Assembly: GCF_029502005.1 (NCBI RefSeq)
Contig: NZ_JAMQOT010000010.1
Span: 1 to 64,000 of the forward strand
From: Natrinema salsiterrestre
GTDB taxonomy: Archaea; Halobacteriota; Halobacteria; Halobacteriales; Natrialbaceae
Reading direction: 5' to 3'
DNA: 64,000 bases
In this document: in pieces, positions 17,217 to 27,600 of the stretch
How the letters are laid out: each line of letters begins with the position of its first letter
Position numbering within the stretch: position 1 is the stretch's first letter
Notes under the pieces: model-generated
Told to the model about the DNA's origin: nothing
What the model saw: the letters and a program-made list of their open reading frames with translations, nothing else
The model's database searches: none
Made by a program: the position numbers and the translations under genes

Positions 17217-17636
17217 ATGTCCCAGGATATCAACTCCTCCGAACCCGAACCTAGCACCGAAACGGAGCCATCGACGATCAGTAGAATCCCAAAACAGGCT
17301 GCATTCACCATCGTCCTTCTGAGTCTGTTTGCCGTACAGCCTGTCGCGGCACAGAGTAACGCAGTCTGTAGTGCGGACAACCTTCCCAGCATGATTGAAG
17401 GCTTTTTCCAGCTAACCACTGCACTGGGAATCGTCGGCCTCGCTATCGTCTGGCAAGCAGACTCCCTTATCGAGATGTTTACGCTCAATCCGGAGCAAAA
17501 GAAGGGGCTCAAACGTCACAAGCGCTCGGCGATGAAGTCCGCGATTGTCCTCGTCGTTCTCGGCCCACTGTATACCGTTGCTGGGTCGATGATGAGCCTT
17601 CCGCTGGCGGAGTGCGTTGACCTCGTCCCCTGGTAA
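17217..17636 (+). CDS. VirB2-like small membrane protein
   Basis: A 139-residue protein. A signal-like helix ending VQPVAAQS (about residues 27-48) is followed by two membrane helices (about 65-85 and 108-128) separated by a basic loop (KKGLKRHKRSAMK). This is the small, processed, two-helix form of VirB2/TrbC-type pilin or channel subunits of type IV secretion. Position at the head of a VirB4/VirD4 operon supports that role. Archaeal versions differ strongly from bacterial ones, so the match is by architecture. Its 3' end overlaps the most upstream possible start of the next gene. Confidence 0.5.
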   Translation: MSQDINSSEPEPSTETEPSTISRIPKQAAFTIVLLSLFAVQPVAAQSNAVCSADNLPSMIEGFFQLTTALGIVGLAIVWQADSLIEMFTLNPEQKKGLKRHKRSAMKSAIVLVVLGPLYTVAGSMMSLPLAECVDLVPW

Positions 17637-17664
17637 TCTCCCTGCTATCCCCGACGTGAGCCTC

Positions 17665-19398
17665 ATGTCCCACCGAAAGCTCTCCGTGTTCATGGCCGCC
17701 GTGCTCGTGACAAGCGTAGCATCGGGCATCGTCGCAGCTGGTCCGCCGCGACCGGGCACGGAGGGGAACGGGCTCACTGAAAACGAGTCTGCATCACTGT
17801 GGTCGCACGATGCAGACAACTACGTCTCCCAAGAAGAGTACCGCCAGCGATACGGCGAGAACCGCTCCGCTGTCCACCAAGTCGCTAATGGCACAGATAT
17901 TACGTTCAAACGGCCGCCGGAGACCGCTGCAACGTGGACGCGAAACGACTTCGAGGACCTCGACGCTGGCAACGCAGACACCTCCGTACATCCGCCACAC
18001 GCGGACCTCGAGGACGGCGTCTTCATCGATGATGCTCATGCCACGATCTTCGCTGTCCACCCCTCCACACGGGGACACCTCGAGTCCAGCGAGGCACCGC
18101 TGTATATCGCGCCGAACGGGTCGATCCGGGGGTTCATCGACTATCGTGTTCGGGTCCCCAACGGGAATTCCTCCGAAAACGCGACTACTGAGTGGGCGCT
18201 TGCGGAGCACGAGATCGAAGAAGTCCGATTGAAGAACGATCAAGAGGTCATCGCAGCGCAAGACGGATCCCATACGCCGACTCTCAACTACCAGATTGAG
18301 GATGCCTGGAGTGCAAATCTCACGCTCGAAGCGGAGATCGACGTCCGTCTAAAGAAGACCACCCAGACTGGTCGAAACAATCAGACAGACACCACCGTCA
18401 GCTACCGGACGGAATCACATACCGTCTCGGATTCGATCGACGTCGAGATCTATGACTTCTCGGCATCCACCTATTATGCCGAGTATCCCAACGGGGATTC
18501 CGGCGTTGCCACCTTCCAGTCTCGGCCGTGGCAGGGGTATACCTTGACTGAGGATGGTGATACGAGGGTTCGTGGAGTCTGGCGGTTCTACACTGCTCGA
18601 AACACCAACTGGGATACGCTCATTCGGTCGAACCGGACGGATAGCACCACGGTCGAATCCGATGCGATTCCGGTCTACGTCCATGCGTATCCGTCGCGTA
18701 TCGGTCCGCGTGCCGAGCCAGTTCGAAACGGCCCGGAACTCATCGATACGTGGGGGATTGACCGCCCATCACCAGTCGATACCATCGGAGAGAACATCAA
18801 CATCGACATCGTCAACGAGTCGTACACGACGACGTATGGGGTTGCGGTACGTGCCGAAAACGTCGACCGCGACGCTCTTCAGGTAGCCGGAATCGTCCGA
18901 GGCGTGAATGCCTCGATCATCGAACCGGAGGGAGGCTCCCAGCGACAGCTCCGGCGTAGCAACCTCTCCGTAGAGGTCGTCGAGCAGAATCAATCGCAAG
19001 CGACTGTCCGGCTCGAGCTCCGGGATAATGAGACCAGTGCACCGATCGAACTCGATGATAGCCGGCAGTATCCAATCGGAGGGACCACCCGGAACGGACA
19101 CATCACCATCGCGGATCAGAGTGTCGAAACCAACGCGTCCGGGGTCGCTATCGTGACGATTGATGATCCGGGCATCTACACGGCTCGATACCACCCAGGT
19201 TCGTGGCTTAGCCATAATCCCGCATACGTGAGTGATACCGCAACCGCTCGATGGCACCCATTAGGGACGATCGGGGGGTGGTTCGCTCTCGTATTCGAGG
19301 TTGGCTGGCAGCTCCTCCCGTTTTTCGTGATGTTCTACGCAGGCAAACGACTTCTGCGGATGCTCGGTCCAGAAGACATCTTCCAACGAAATCCATGA
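17665..19398 (+). CDS. Large secreted, membrane-anchored surface protein
   Basis: A 577-residue protein with an N-terminal export signal (LSVFMAAVLVTSVASG, about residues 6-22), a long acidic Thr/Asn-rich extracellular region with many N-glycosylation sequons (NES, NGT, NRS, NAT) and a C-terminal membrane helix (WFALVFEVGWQLLPFFVMFYAG, about 545-566). ATG 17665 was chosen over 17617 because it places the signal peptide first. It overlaps the lipoprotein gene behind it (ATGA). In the transfer operon it may contact recipient cells or line the envelope part of the channel. No domain is recognised. Confidence 0.65.
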   Translation: MSHRKLSVFMAAVLVTSVASGIVAAGPPRPGTEGNGLTENESASLWSHDADNYVSQEEYRQRYGENRSAVHQVANGTDITFKRPPETAATWTRNDFEDLDAGNADTSVHPPHADLEDGVFIDDAHATIFAVHPSTRGHLESSEAPLYIAPNGSIRGFIDYRVRVPNGNSSENATTEWALAEHEIEEVRLKNDQEVIAAQDGSHTPTLNYQIEDAWSANLTLEAEIDVRLKKTTQTGRNNQTDTTVSYRTESHTVSDSIDVEIYDFSASTYYAEYPNGDSGVATFQSRPWQGYTLTEDGDTRVRGVWRFYTARNTNWDTLIRSNRTDSTTVESDAIPVYVHAYPSRIGPRAEPVRNGPELIDTWGIDRPSPVDTIGENINIDIVNESYTTTYGVAVRAENVDRDALQVAGIVRGVNASIIEPEGGSQRQLRRSNLSVEVVEQNQSQATVRLELRDNETSAPIELDDSRQYPIGGTTRNGHITIADQSVETNASGVAIVTIDDPGIYTARYHPGSWLSHNPAYVSDTATARWHPLGTIGGWFALVFEVGWQLLPFFVMFYAGKRLLRMLGPEDIFQRNP

Positions 19399-20255
19399 CA
19401 CAGAAGAATCCACGAATCAGTAGGCGAACCGTCCTACGAACATTCACAGGCGCTACGTTCGTGAGCGTTGCTGGCTGCCTGAACAACGATGGTGGCTCTG
19501 GAACATCTGGTGACAGAACTACCTCGCCAGACGGTCAAGGTCCGCTCCAACGTATTGCTGTCGATGGGACAAAGCTTGTCGTTGAGCTTTCGGCAGAAAC
19601 CGATGTCGATCAGATCAATCTCATCCAGCCGGATGGAGAAGTGTTCGGACAGCGTGATGTGGCCACAGGTTCCCAACAGGTCTTGTTCGAAATCGGAACC
19701 ACGTATTCCCCCGGTGAATATCGTGTACTCGCTCTAGAAGGCGAAGAGACTGTAGAGGAGTCTTCCCTTTCTATCCAGCCTGATCTCAGAATTATGGAAA
19801 TGGGAATAGGGAAGAATCGACCTGAAAAGATGTGGGATAGCTCAAGTGATAAAATCACTAAAGAGGCATTCGTATCTGTCGAAAACCGAGGGAGTGGCCC
19901 AGATGCGATCATGCAGCTCCTCTTCGTTGGAGATGTCCCGTATCCCTCAGATGGGGAAGGAACGAACTACGCCGACAGCGATGAAATCAGTGGCATATAC
20001 GACCCAGAAAGGGATGCAGAAGTTGATGAGATGGTCATAGAACCAGGAGAGCAGCTTACATTGTACAGTTACCGTTCACCGTTTGCGTTCATTCGAGGAG
20101 AGGGGACTTCGTGTAAGAACGAAGAACAAAACGGGAGCTTCGAAGTTGTCTTGGAAACACAAGTAAGGACTGACCGAGTTTCTGAGTCTTACAGTATCCA
20201 TTACTCTGCGTCAGAAGAGTTCGATAATTGCGGGATCACAATTAGTGAGGACTAA
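19395..20255 (+). CDS. Tat-exported lipoprotein
   Basis: A 286-residue protein whose N-terminus has the twin-arginine signal SRRTVLRTF and lipobox VAGC, with the Cys at about residue 28, as in most haloarchaeal lipoproteins. The mature part starts with a Gly/Ser/Thr linker and continues as strand-rich domains (VDGTKLVVELSAETDVDQINL and similar) that look like Ig-like folds. ATG 19395 overlaps the previous stop. In this operon it probably forms part of the outer face of the transfer machine, anchored by lipid. No enzyme motifs. Confidence 0.75.
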   Translation: MTQKNPRISRRTVLRTFTGATFVSVAGCLNNDGGSGTSGDRTTSPDGQGPLQRIAVDGTKLVVELSAETDVDQINLIQPDGEVFGQRDVATGSQQVLFEIGTTYSPGEYRVLALEGEETVEESSLSIQPDLRIMEMGIGKNRPEKMWDSSSDKITKEAFVSVENRGSGPDAIMQLLFVGDVPYPSDGEGTNYADSDEISGIYDPERDAEVDEMVIEPGEQLTLYSYRSPFAFIRGEGTSCKNEEQNGSFEVVLETQVRTDRVSESYSIHYSASEEFDNCGITISED

Positions 20256-20257
20256 CG

Positions 20258-21373
20258 ATGGTAGACCTGATTGATGTCATCCTAGAGGGGTTCAAAGACA
20301 TCGTAGATTGGGTGATCGGCCTCTTCATGGAAGGGTTGAACACCGGTTATGAAACTCTCTCTGAGGAGATGTTTAGGACCCCTACGCCCGAAACGGAGGG
20401 AGCATTTGTCTTTGGTGCGCCGACAAACGGACCCTGGCCAGCAATTCGCGATGCGTTGGTTGGGGGTGAGATTCTGCTTATCTCTCTACTTCTTTTGGTA
20501 ATGTGTGTACAAGGACGACACACAGTTCGAATATTCAATATTGGAAGTGCCTATGAAGCGAGGCGGACAAAGAAGACCGCTTGGGTTGGCGCCTTCCTCA
20601 TTATCAGTTGGTACTGGGTGAGTGTTCTCGGCCTCTACATCGTCGACGGATTCACTATTGCGTTGATGCCGAGTCTGGACTCCCTAGCTGATGCGATGCT
20701 GAATTTCCTCAAAGAGTCACTGACGAACCCCGGACTTGCATTCGTGTTCGCGATTATCGGTGGCCTCTCAATGTGGGCTTTGGAGGCCCTATATTACATC
20801 CGGGAGGTTTTGCTCTACGTGTATGTCTATGGAATGCCGTTGGCGTTCGCCCTCGCATACGGTAACATTCCAGTCCTTTCCGACATCGCGATGGGATTTT
20901 CCAAGCGATTTGTTCCTCTAGCAGTTCTTCCCCTTCCAGCAGCAGTCGTGTTCAAAGGATACGATCTGCTCTACTCAGAAGGGGCTCTTTCTCCAAATAG
21001 TGCGTTTCTGAAGTACTTAGTTGCCGCTTCACTACCTCTCATCGCGGTCTATCTCACTTGGAAGACCTTCAAATTCGCAACCCCGCTGACCGCTAAGATC
21101 CTTGGAGGTGCGACAAAAGGAGCAGCTCTTGTCGGCGGCGTGGCTGCCGGGGCCTACATTGGCGGCGCCGGCGTCGCGACGACCGCCGCTCGGTGGGGCC
21201 CGAAAGCCGCTGCGGGCCACGCTCTTGCCCAGAAGGCTGCTGCTCGAGGTGGGCATACCGGTGAGGGAGGAGGCGCACCATCGTACCGCCGCACGGAAAA
21301 CGACCCCGGTGGAGTCACAGCGGAGACAGCGAGTGACGGCCGTGGAATGGATTTTGACCGAGGTATCCACTAA
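20258..21373 (+). CDS. VirB6/TrbL-like polytopic membrane protein
   Basis: A 371-residue protein with an amphipathic N-terminus and about six membrane helices (around residues 72-90, 108-128, 160-180, 185-200, 220-238 and 260-275), followed by a Gly/Ala-rich segment (about 280-320) and a hydrophilic tail. This is the layout of VirB6/TrbL proteins, which form the inner-membrane DNA pore of conjugation machines. It starts 2 nt after the lipoprotein stop and ends 2 nt before the next start. The Ala/Gly stretch is much more GC-rich than the first 800 bases, hinting at a mosaic gene. Confidence 0.7.
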   Translation: MVDLIDVILEGFKDIVDWVIGLFMEGLNTGYETLSEEMFRTPTPETEGAFVFGAPTNGPWPAIRDALVGGEILLISLLLLVMCVQGRHTVRIFNIGSAYEARRTKKTAWVGAFLIISWYWVSVLGLYIVDGFTIALMPSLDSLADAMLNFLKESLTNPGLAFVFAIIGGLSMWALEALYYIREVLLYVYVYGMPLAFALAYGNIPVLSDIAMGFSKRFVPLAVLPLPAAVVFKGYDLLYSEGALSPNSAFLKYLVAASLPLIAVYLTWKTFKFATPLTAKILGGATKGAALVGGVAAGAYIGGAGVATTAARWGPKAAAGHALAQKAAARGGHTGEGGGAPSYRRTENDPGGVTAETASDGRGMDFDRGIH

Positions 21374-21375
21374 CG

Positions 21376-22497
21376 ATGTCGATCGATAAAGACGCAGCCG
21401 CACGGCGTATCATGGATCAGTTCGGTGAGGAGAGTCGTATCCCCTATCTCAACATCGAGGAGGGTGACGTAGGCATCTTGATCGCCTTCCCGATCATCGG
21501 CCTGTTCATCGCCGGCCTGACCGGCATCGAATCACTCGCTCTCCCATTCGTCGCGGGTGGCTTCGGCTTCGGCGTCGCGATCGTCTACGTCTCACCCGAC
21601 CATGTGAATGCATGGACGTGGACGAAGGACGTCTATCGCTACGCGAAGCGGCCTCAGATCACGTTCAGCGCACCTGAAGAAGCCGACAATAGCACGAATG
21701 AGACGGAGCGGAACGAGGGCGGGCTCGCAAACTACACGCCGTTCAAGCCGGACGAACGAACCCAGGACCTCACGAACATCGAGCGAGCGTGGCCGGGCGC
21801 TGGCGCGATTCAACGTGCCGACGGGACGATGGAGGCGTTCATCGAGATTGACCCGGACAACATGGATTTCGCGATGTCCGACGACTGGGCCCAACTCCAG
21901 GAAGCCGGGGAAAAGTTCGCCAACAAAGAACTGGACTCGAAGCTCAAACTCCATGCGACAACCCGCTCGTTCCCCGTTGAACAGATTACGGAGACTATCG
22001 AAGATCGACTAAATGACGAAGACGTCACGGAGAATCCGATCTTCAAAGAACTCCTCGAGGAGTACCGAGAGACCCGGCCGAAGGAGATGCGCGAACGGGG
22101 CATCCAGCAAGTGCGGTACTACATCGGCGTCGAGGTCACGCCGCTGGAGGTCTACGATCGCTTCCGGGACGAGGGTACTCCTGCCGAGAAGCTGACGCAG
22201 TTCCCCGTTATCGGGTTCCTGTTCAATCCGTTTGTCACTCGCCGTGAGGACCTCACCGATGTCGAGCGCCGCGCCCAGATGTTCGAAAAGCTCGATAGCC
22301 GAGTCAACGACGTCCGAGTCGAGTTCGTCCAGCAAGCATCCGGATGGTCCGCGCGTCGACTCAGCACGGTAGAACTGTTCGTCCTGAATATGGACTTCTG
22401 GAACGGTCGCGAACACGACTACGACGAGGCAGCACGCGTTGTTCGCGAACGACCCATCATCGGCCACTCACGCCGGGAGGATGACCACAATGCGTGA
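21376..22497 (+). CDS. VirB3/VirB4-N-terminal-like transfer protein
   Basis: A 373-residue protein. Two membrane helices near the N-terminus (about residues 35-53 and 57-75, VGILIAFPIIGLFIAGL and FVAGGFGFGVAIVYV) resemble VirB3/PrgI. The long soluble part (WPGAGAIQRADGTMEAFIEIDP, then QVRYYIGVEVTPLEVY) resembles the N-terminal domain of VirB4/TraC ATPases. In many archaeal systems this half and the ATPase half are separate genes, as here: the ATPase gene overlaps this one by 8 nt. It is probably the membrane anchor of the ATPase. Confidence 0.7.
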   Translation: MSIDKDAAARRIMDQFGEESRIPYLNIEEGDVGILIAFPIIGLFIAGLTGIESLALPFVAGGFGFGVAIVYVSPDHVNAWTWTKDVYRYAKRPQITFSAPEEADNSTNETERNEGGLANYTPFKPDERTQDLTNIERAWPGAGAIQRADGTMEAFIEIDPDNMDFAMSDDWAQLQEAGEKFANKELDSKLKLHATTRSFPVEQITETIEDRLNDEDVTENPIFKELLEEYRETRPKEMRERGIQQVRYYIGVEVTPLEVYDRFRDEGTPAEKLTQFPVIGFLFNPFVTRREDLTDVERRAQMFEKLDSRVNDVRVEFVQQASGWSARRLSTVELFVLNMDFWNGREHDYDEAARVVRERPIIGHSRREDDHNA

Positions 22498-24697
22498 TCT
22501 GTCCCTCCAGTCTGGTAGCCGCGCTATCGGCCAAGCAGTCGAGTGGCTCTCGAACCCGACGTCGGCCGAAGGTGCGGCTCTCTACGTCGGGATCATTGTC
22601 GTCCTCGGCGCCGTCGGGAAATTCCTCTGGAACAGGTACACCGAGGACGACGAAGAAGAGGTCGAGTTCTCGGACCTGCTCGAGGAGGAAACGCTCGAAG
22701 ACGGCCACGCCGAACGCCAGCTCCTCGACGACATCGCCGAGTCACACAAGACGGTCACGGCGCCGGCCGCCATCGAGTGGGAAACACGAGCTGCACGGGT
22801 CGGGGAGCAGTGGACGACGACGCTATACATCGCTGACTATCCGGACTATCCCAACGACGGCTACCTCAGCGAGCTCTTCGAGATGACCGACGTGCAGTTC
22901 GACCTGACGGCCCACATCACACCGAAGAACCAGGAACGGGCACGGAATGAACTGCAGGACATCGCTGACGACCTTCAGGTTGACGCCGATCTCGAACAGA
23001 GCGTCCGGAGTGCCTATCTGCAGGAGCGCGCCAATGAGGCCGCCGCGACGTACACAGCCGTCGAGAACGGTGCGAGCGTCTTCGGACAGGGTATGTTCAT
23101 CACAGTGCGGGCCGACGAGAAAGACGAGCTCAGGGACGCCGTTCAGACGGTCAAGAGTGCGCTCCGCGACGATCCGGCGAACCTCACGCCGAAGACCGCA
23201 ATCTGCCGGCAGGATCTCGCCCTCCAGTCCGCCGCGCCCATCGGTGACAACGAATTCGGCCGGACGTCCATCGCGCTCGGGGGCGCGGTCGGAGCGTTGC
23301 TCTCTTCGCCGCACAATGCGACGATCCTCGAGGAGGGCGGCGTCGAGTTCGGGATTCACAAGGACAACCAGAGCCCGGTCGTCATCGATCCGTTTGCTCG
23401 CGACAACGGGTACGCGATGTTCACCGTCGGCGACACGGGCTCGGGGAAGTCGTTCAGCTCCAAGCAGAACTTCATCCGGTCGATCGAGCAGAGCAAGGAC
23501 CGCATCGGCATCATCCTCGAACCGCTGAACAACTGGGCTGGCGTCTCGGAGGCGCTGGATGCCAAGCGGATCACCGTCGGTGGGACGCTCGGCCTCAACC
23601 CCCTAGAGATTCGGGAGACCCCCGAGCACGTGCAGCGAGCGATGGGCGAGGACGCCAGCCCGTTCAACGAGAAGCTCGACGACGCGATGAGCTTCCTCAC
23701 CAACTTCTTCGCGCTTCGTGGAATCTCACTGGGCGACCGCCGGACGACGCTCGAACTCGGTCTCAAGCGAGCGTACAAGCGCAACGGCATCACCGACGAC
23801 ATCACCACGCACGGCAATCCGAGTCCGACCATCCGGGACATGATGGACATCTTCGAGGAGATGGTCGACGAGCCCGAGGAGTTCGTCGTTCGGTCTGACG
23901 AGGAAGCAGGGAAGATCAAAGAGGATGCGACGTGGCTCCTCGACCAGCTCCGCCCCTTCGAGGAGGGCGGTCGGCACGCCAATCTCGGGCAACCTTCGGA
24001 TTTCGACATCCGCGACGAGAAGGTCATCTACCTCGACCTCGCCCAGCAGGAGGGCAGCGTCGACAGTAGTACGGCACTGACGATGCAGCTGCTCATCTCG
24101 CTGGTCTACGAGCGTGCAAAAGTCTCGGAGAAGGAGGTCGTGTTCTACATCGACGAAGCAAGATACATTATGCAGGACGCTGCGAGTCTCGCGTTCCTCG
24201 AGACAGTCTTCCGGCACCATCGACACCACGACCTCTCGATCCGGCTGGTCACGCAGACCGTCGACGAGTTCTTCGAACACGCGGAGTCCGAAGCGATTCT
24301 GGATCAGTGTGCAGTCAAGCAGTTCCACCGATTGGACGGAATGGACAGGGAGTGGGCCGACGAGTTCGGGTTGAACTATGCACAGATGCGGTTCGTCCAA
24401 GATGCCGTCCCTGGCAACGAGGACGCTGGTTTCTCCGAAGCGCTGGTCGGCGTCGACGGCGAGTGGCGTGGGATCAAGGTCGAAGCGATGCCCAAGGAGA
24501 AGGAGATCATCGACTTCGACCCGACCACACAGGTTCGGTCCTCGCTCCCTGGCGCCGGCGACCGCGCCGTTGATACCGAGATACAGGAATTCCAGGAGGA
24601 GCTCGAATACCGAGCAACGAACGGCGAGGACGACGACGCAGACGTCATTGCGGCCGAACCGGACGGTGGGTCTACCGAGGGGGATAGCGATGGGTGA
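22490..24697 (+). CDS. virB4: VirB4/TraC-like conjugation ATPase
   Basis: A 735-residue ATPase that powers assembly of the transfer channel. A membrane helix lies near residues 22-42 and an N-terminal domain covers about 70-270. The P-loop is GDTGSGKSF at about 315-323, Walker B is VVFYIDEARYIM near 550, and a downstream HHRHHDLSIRLVTQTV helix and sensor segment is typical of VirB4/HerA folds. ATG 22490 overlaps the previous gene; ATG 22481 is nearly as good. The next ATPase starts 8 nt before this one ends. All motor motifs look intact. Confidence 0.88.
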   Translation: MRDLSLQSGSRAIGQAVEWLSNPTSAEGAALYVGIIVVLGAVGKFLWNRYTEDDEEEVEFSDLLEEETLEDGHAERQLLDDIAESHKTVTAPAAIEWETRAARVGEQWTTTLYIADYPDYPNDGYLSELFEMTDVQFDLTAHITPKNQERARNELQDIADDLQVDADLEQSVRSAYLQERANEAAATYTAVENGASVFGQGMFITVRADEKDELRDAVQTVKSALRDDPANLTPKTAICRQDLALQSAAPIGDNEFGRTSIALGGAVGALLSSPHNATILEEGGVEFGIHKDNQSPVVIDPFARDNGYAMFTVGDTGSGKSFSSKQNFIRSIEQSKDRIGIILEPLNNWAGVSEALDAKRITVGGTLGLNPLEIRETPEHVQRAMGEDASPFNEKLDDAMSFLTNFFALRGISLGDRRTTLELGLKRAYKRNGITDDITTHGNPSPTIRDMMDIFEEMVDEPEEFVVRSDEEAGKIKEDATWLLDQLRPFEEGGRHANLGQPSDFDIRDEKVIYLDLAQQEGSVDSSTALTMQLLISLVYERAKVSEKEVVFYIDEARYIMQDAASLAFLETVFRHHRHHDLSIRLVTQTVDEFFEHAESEAILDQCAVKQFHRLDGMDREWADEFGLNYAQMRFVQDAVPGNEDAGFSEALVGVDGEWRGIKVEAMPKEKEIIDFDPTTQVRSSLPGAGDRAVDTEIQEFQEELEYRATNGEDDDADVIAAEPDGGSTEGDSDG

Positions 24698-27600
24698 CTA
24701 CCTTCGCGTGACGCCGACGTCCGAACGACTCGATCCGGAGCGTATCTCTCGAGTCCTCGAGAGTCTCCACAAACTGACCACGCCCAGTTCGTCGAGTCTC
24801 GGGGCGACACTGAATCCGCTCCACAGTGAGACACCGCCGCGGTTCGAGTTCCTCGCGATGAGTAATGGCCCGGACGATCCGGTGGAGTTCTTCTACGGGG
24901 TTGATGCACACCTCGATACGCTCGAGAAGCGCCTCCGTTCCATCTACCCAGCAACGTTCAACATCGAACGCGTCGATGTTGACGTCGTCGCCCGGCTCAT
25001 TCAGCCGGTCGAGTACACACCGCAGGAGTTCGTCGAGCACTACGACGCCGGTCGCCTTCAGTACGAGTTCGGTCCAGCGGAGCAGTACGATCTCATCGAC
25101 GAGGAGCCAGCAGACACCAAGTCAGCCGAAGCAGAGCCGATTGTCGACGGCGGTACGGCGTCCACCACAGTACCAGATCACCACGTTACTGTCGGGGACT
25201 CGGTCCTCGAACTAGCGCCGCCCGATGCACTCCCAGACGACGAGGAGGAACGGTGGGCCATCGAGAAGCCGACGATGACACCGGAAGGCACGATTCTGGC
25301 TCGCCCGGCGAAAGACGCCGTCTCACCACTCGGTGTCCGCTGGTGTGGCTCCGCGACGCGGAAGCAGGACTGGATGACCTCGCTGACGCCGTTCACGGCG
25401 GAGGAAACGAACGGTGACCTCTCGTCCGTCGATCAATCGGGCTCAGCTCTGGCGTCGCTGATCGATCACCTGATGGAAGCAACAGCGCCGACCGCGTTCC
25501 AGGTCGTCTTCCAACGCCGATCCAGCTGGCAGGCCGACGCGGAGGTGCGGAAAGAAGACCTCGTCGACGGCCGGGATACGTTCTTCCAGGAGGTCGTCGG
25601 ATCGTTGCTCGAGGTCGAAGACCAACGGAGCGACCAGGACGAACGCCAGATCAGCGAATCCGTCGAGAAACGGATCGAGTACATCGACGCGAAGAACGCC
25701 AAACGGTCGTTCACCGCCAATATCCGCGCTGTCGGCGTTCCTACCGAGGACACTCGTGACGATCTCGATGCCCGCATGGACTCACTGCTCCCGGTGTTCG
25801 ACCCGCTTGATGGACCGTTCTACGAAGTCGAGGGGAAACGCCTCCGTGACAGTGGTTTCCGGGAGAAAACGAAGACGAAGAACGCACGGGCCGCTCTGCA
25901 GCGTCTCCTCGACCGCGAACTGACGACCGGACGAGGCAAGATACGTCCCGAGTTAGTGCTCTGTGGAACGGAGCTCGCGAACTTCGTGTTGGTTCCCTCC
26001 TCTGAACAATTGACGGTCGAGGGGACACGGGGCACTCGAGCCGAGCAACAGAGCAGAAATCCATTGCCGTGGCCGAATCCAGACCTGATTCAGCAGTTCC
26101 AAGACGGGATGGCCATCGGGTATGCCCTCGACGAGAACGGCGAGCCGCGACCGGATCCGATCCGTATTCCGCCGGATCTGTTGACAACGCACTACGGCCG
26201 TTTCGCGTCGACTGGCGGTGGAAAGTCGAAAGCTATCATCAATGATGCCCTCTCACTTCAAGAGACGACCGGCGGGCCCGTCGTCATTGTCGACCCGAAG
26301 GGCGACGGCATGTGCGAGAACTATCTGCGCTGCCACTACGAGCAGTTCGGTGGGTTGGACGACGTCTACCAGTTTCGCGTCCCGGAAGCCATCCCCGCGT
26401 TCTCCTTCTTCGATATCCGTCCCGCGCTGGAAGCCGGACGCAGCCGTGAGGATGCGATTCAGGATAAGGTTGACCACTTCCACGACATCCTCCGGATGAT
26501 TATGGGCCGCGAGCAGCACGGTCAGGCATTCGTCGCAAACGAGATCCTCAGCTACCTGATCAAGGCGCTCTTCGATGAGGAGTACGGCAGCGACGCCTTC
26601 GGCCTTGATGATCTCTTCACGGCTGCACTCCAGATGCAACGCGAGCGGACAGTACCTCCGGTCTCTGCAGAGAATCAGAATGTCGAGGAGTCTCTCACAC
26701 GGCACTTCTCGAAGGACGACCACCAGTTCCAGGTATCGATGGACGCCGTCGGGAACCGTCTCGATAAACTCAGAGAAGACGCGCACCTGCGACGTATCTT
26801 CAGTCACGTTCCGGAACGGGATGATGACGGAGACTATATTGACAACCGCTTCGATTTCCGCGAATTCCTCGGCGAAGACGCCACGATTCTGTTCGACTTG
26901 GGTGATCTGCGTCCCGAGGCACAGCGGGCAATCACACTCCTCCTGTTGAGTAACCTCTGGGACGCCGTCCAAGTGCGCCGGCGTGATGGAAAGACAGACT
27001 ACGAGAACCTCACTAACCTCATTATCGAGGAAGCCGCCCCTGTGGCCTCGACAAAACTCGTCTCCGAACAATTGCTTCCACAAGGACGGTCATTCGGCCT
27101 GTGCATGGGACTGGTGATGCAGTTCCCCGGCCAAGTTCGAAATCGAAATGAGCGCGCCTACGACGAGGTTCTCAACAACATCAAGACGAAGCTCATCGGG
27201 AACATCTCCATCGAACGCGACCTCGCCGAGTCACTGGCCCACGAAGACTTGAGTCCCATTGACCTGCGAAATCGGATTAACACGCTCCCTAGCGGGGAGT
27301 GGATTGCACAACTCCCGAGCCCGTCATTCGGGGAGACGGGGCCAGCCCCATTCTCTGTGAAGCCGCTCCCGATAGCAGCTGGCCATCCAGAGAGCGACGA
27401 GCCGCTTTCTGTCGAACAGGAGGACCACTTCGAGACCGTGGCCCTCCCCCGCCTCTCGGAGCGTACACAGGCCCAGTACGGGCTTGCTGAGGCCACTAGC
27501 GAATCAGAGGCCGGAGACACCGAAGGATGGGGAAGTAGACCGACGGATGAACGGTCGACATCCAGAGAATCGGCTAGTCCTGTGGACACGACGCAGTCGT

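Noticed and set aside
19251-19394. Longer N-terminus for the Tat lipoprotein
   Set aside because: The extra residues are antisense-like and Arg-rich; the Tat signal begins at ATG 19395, which also gives the ATGA overlap.
24378-24689. Longer N-terminus for the coupling ATPase
   Set aside because: The upstream part is a shadow frame of the VirB4 gene, with Arg/Ser-rich composition; ATG 24690 matches the operon spacing.
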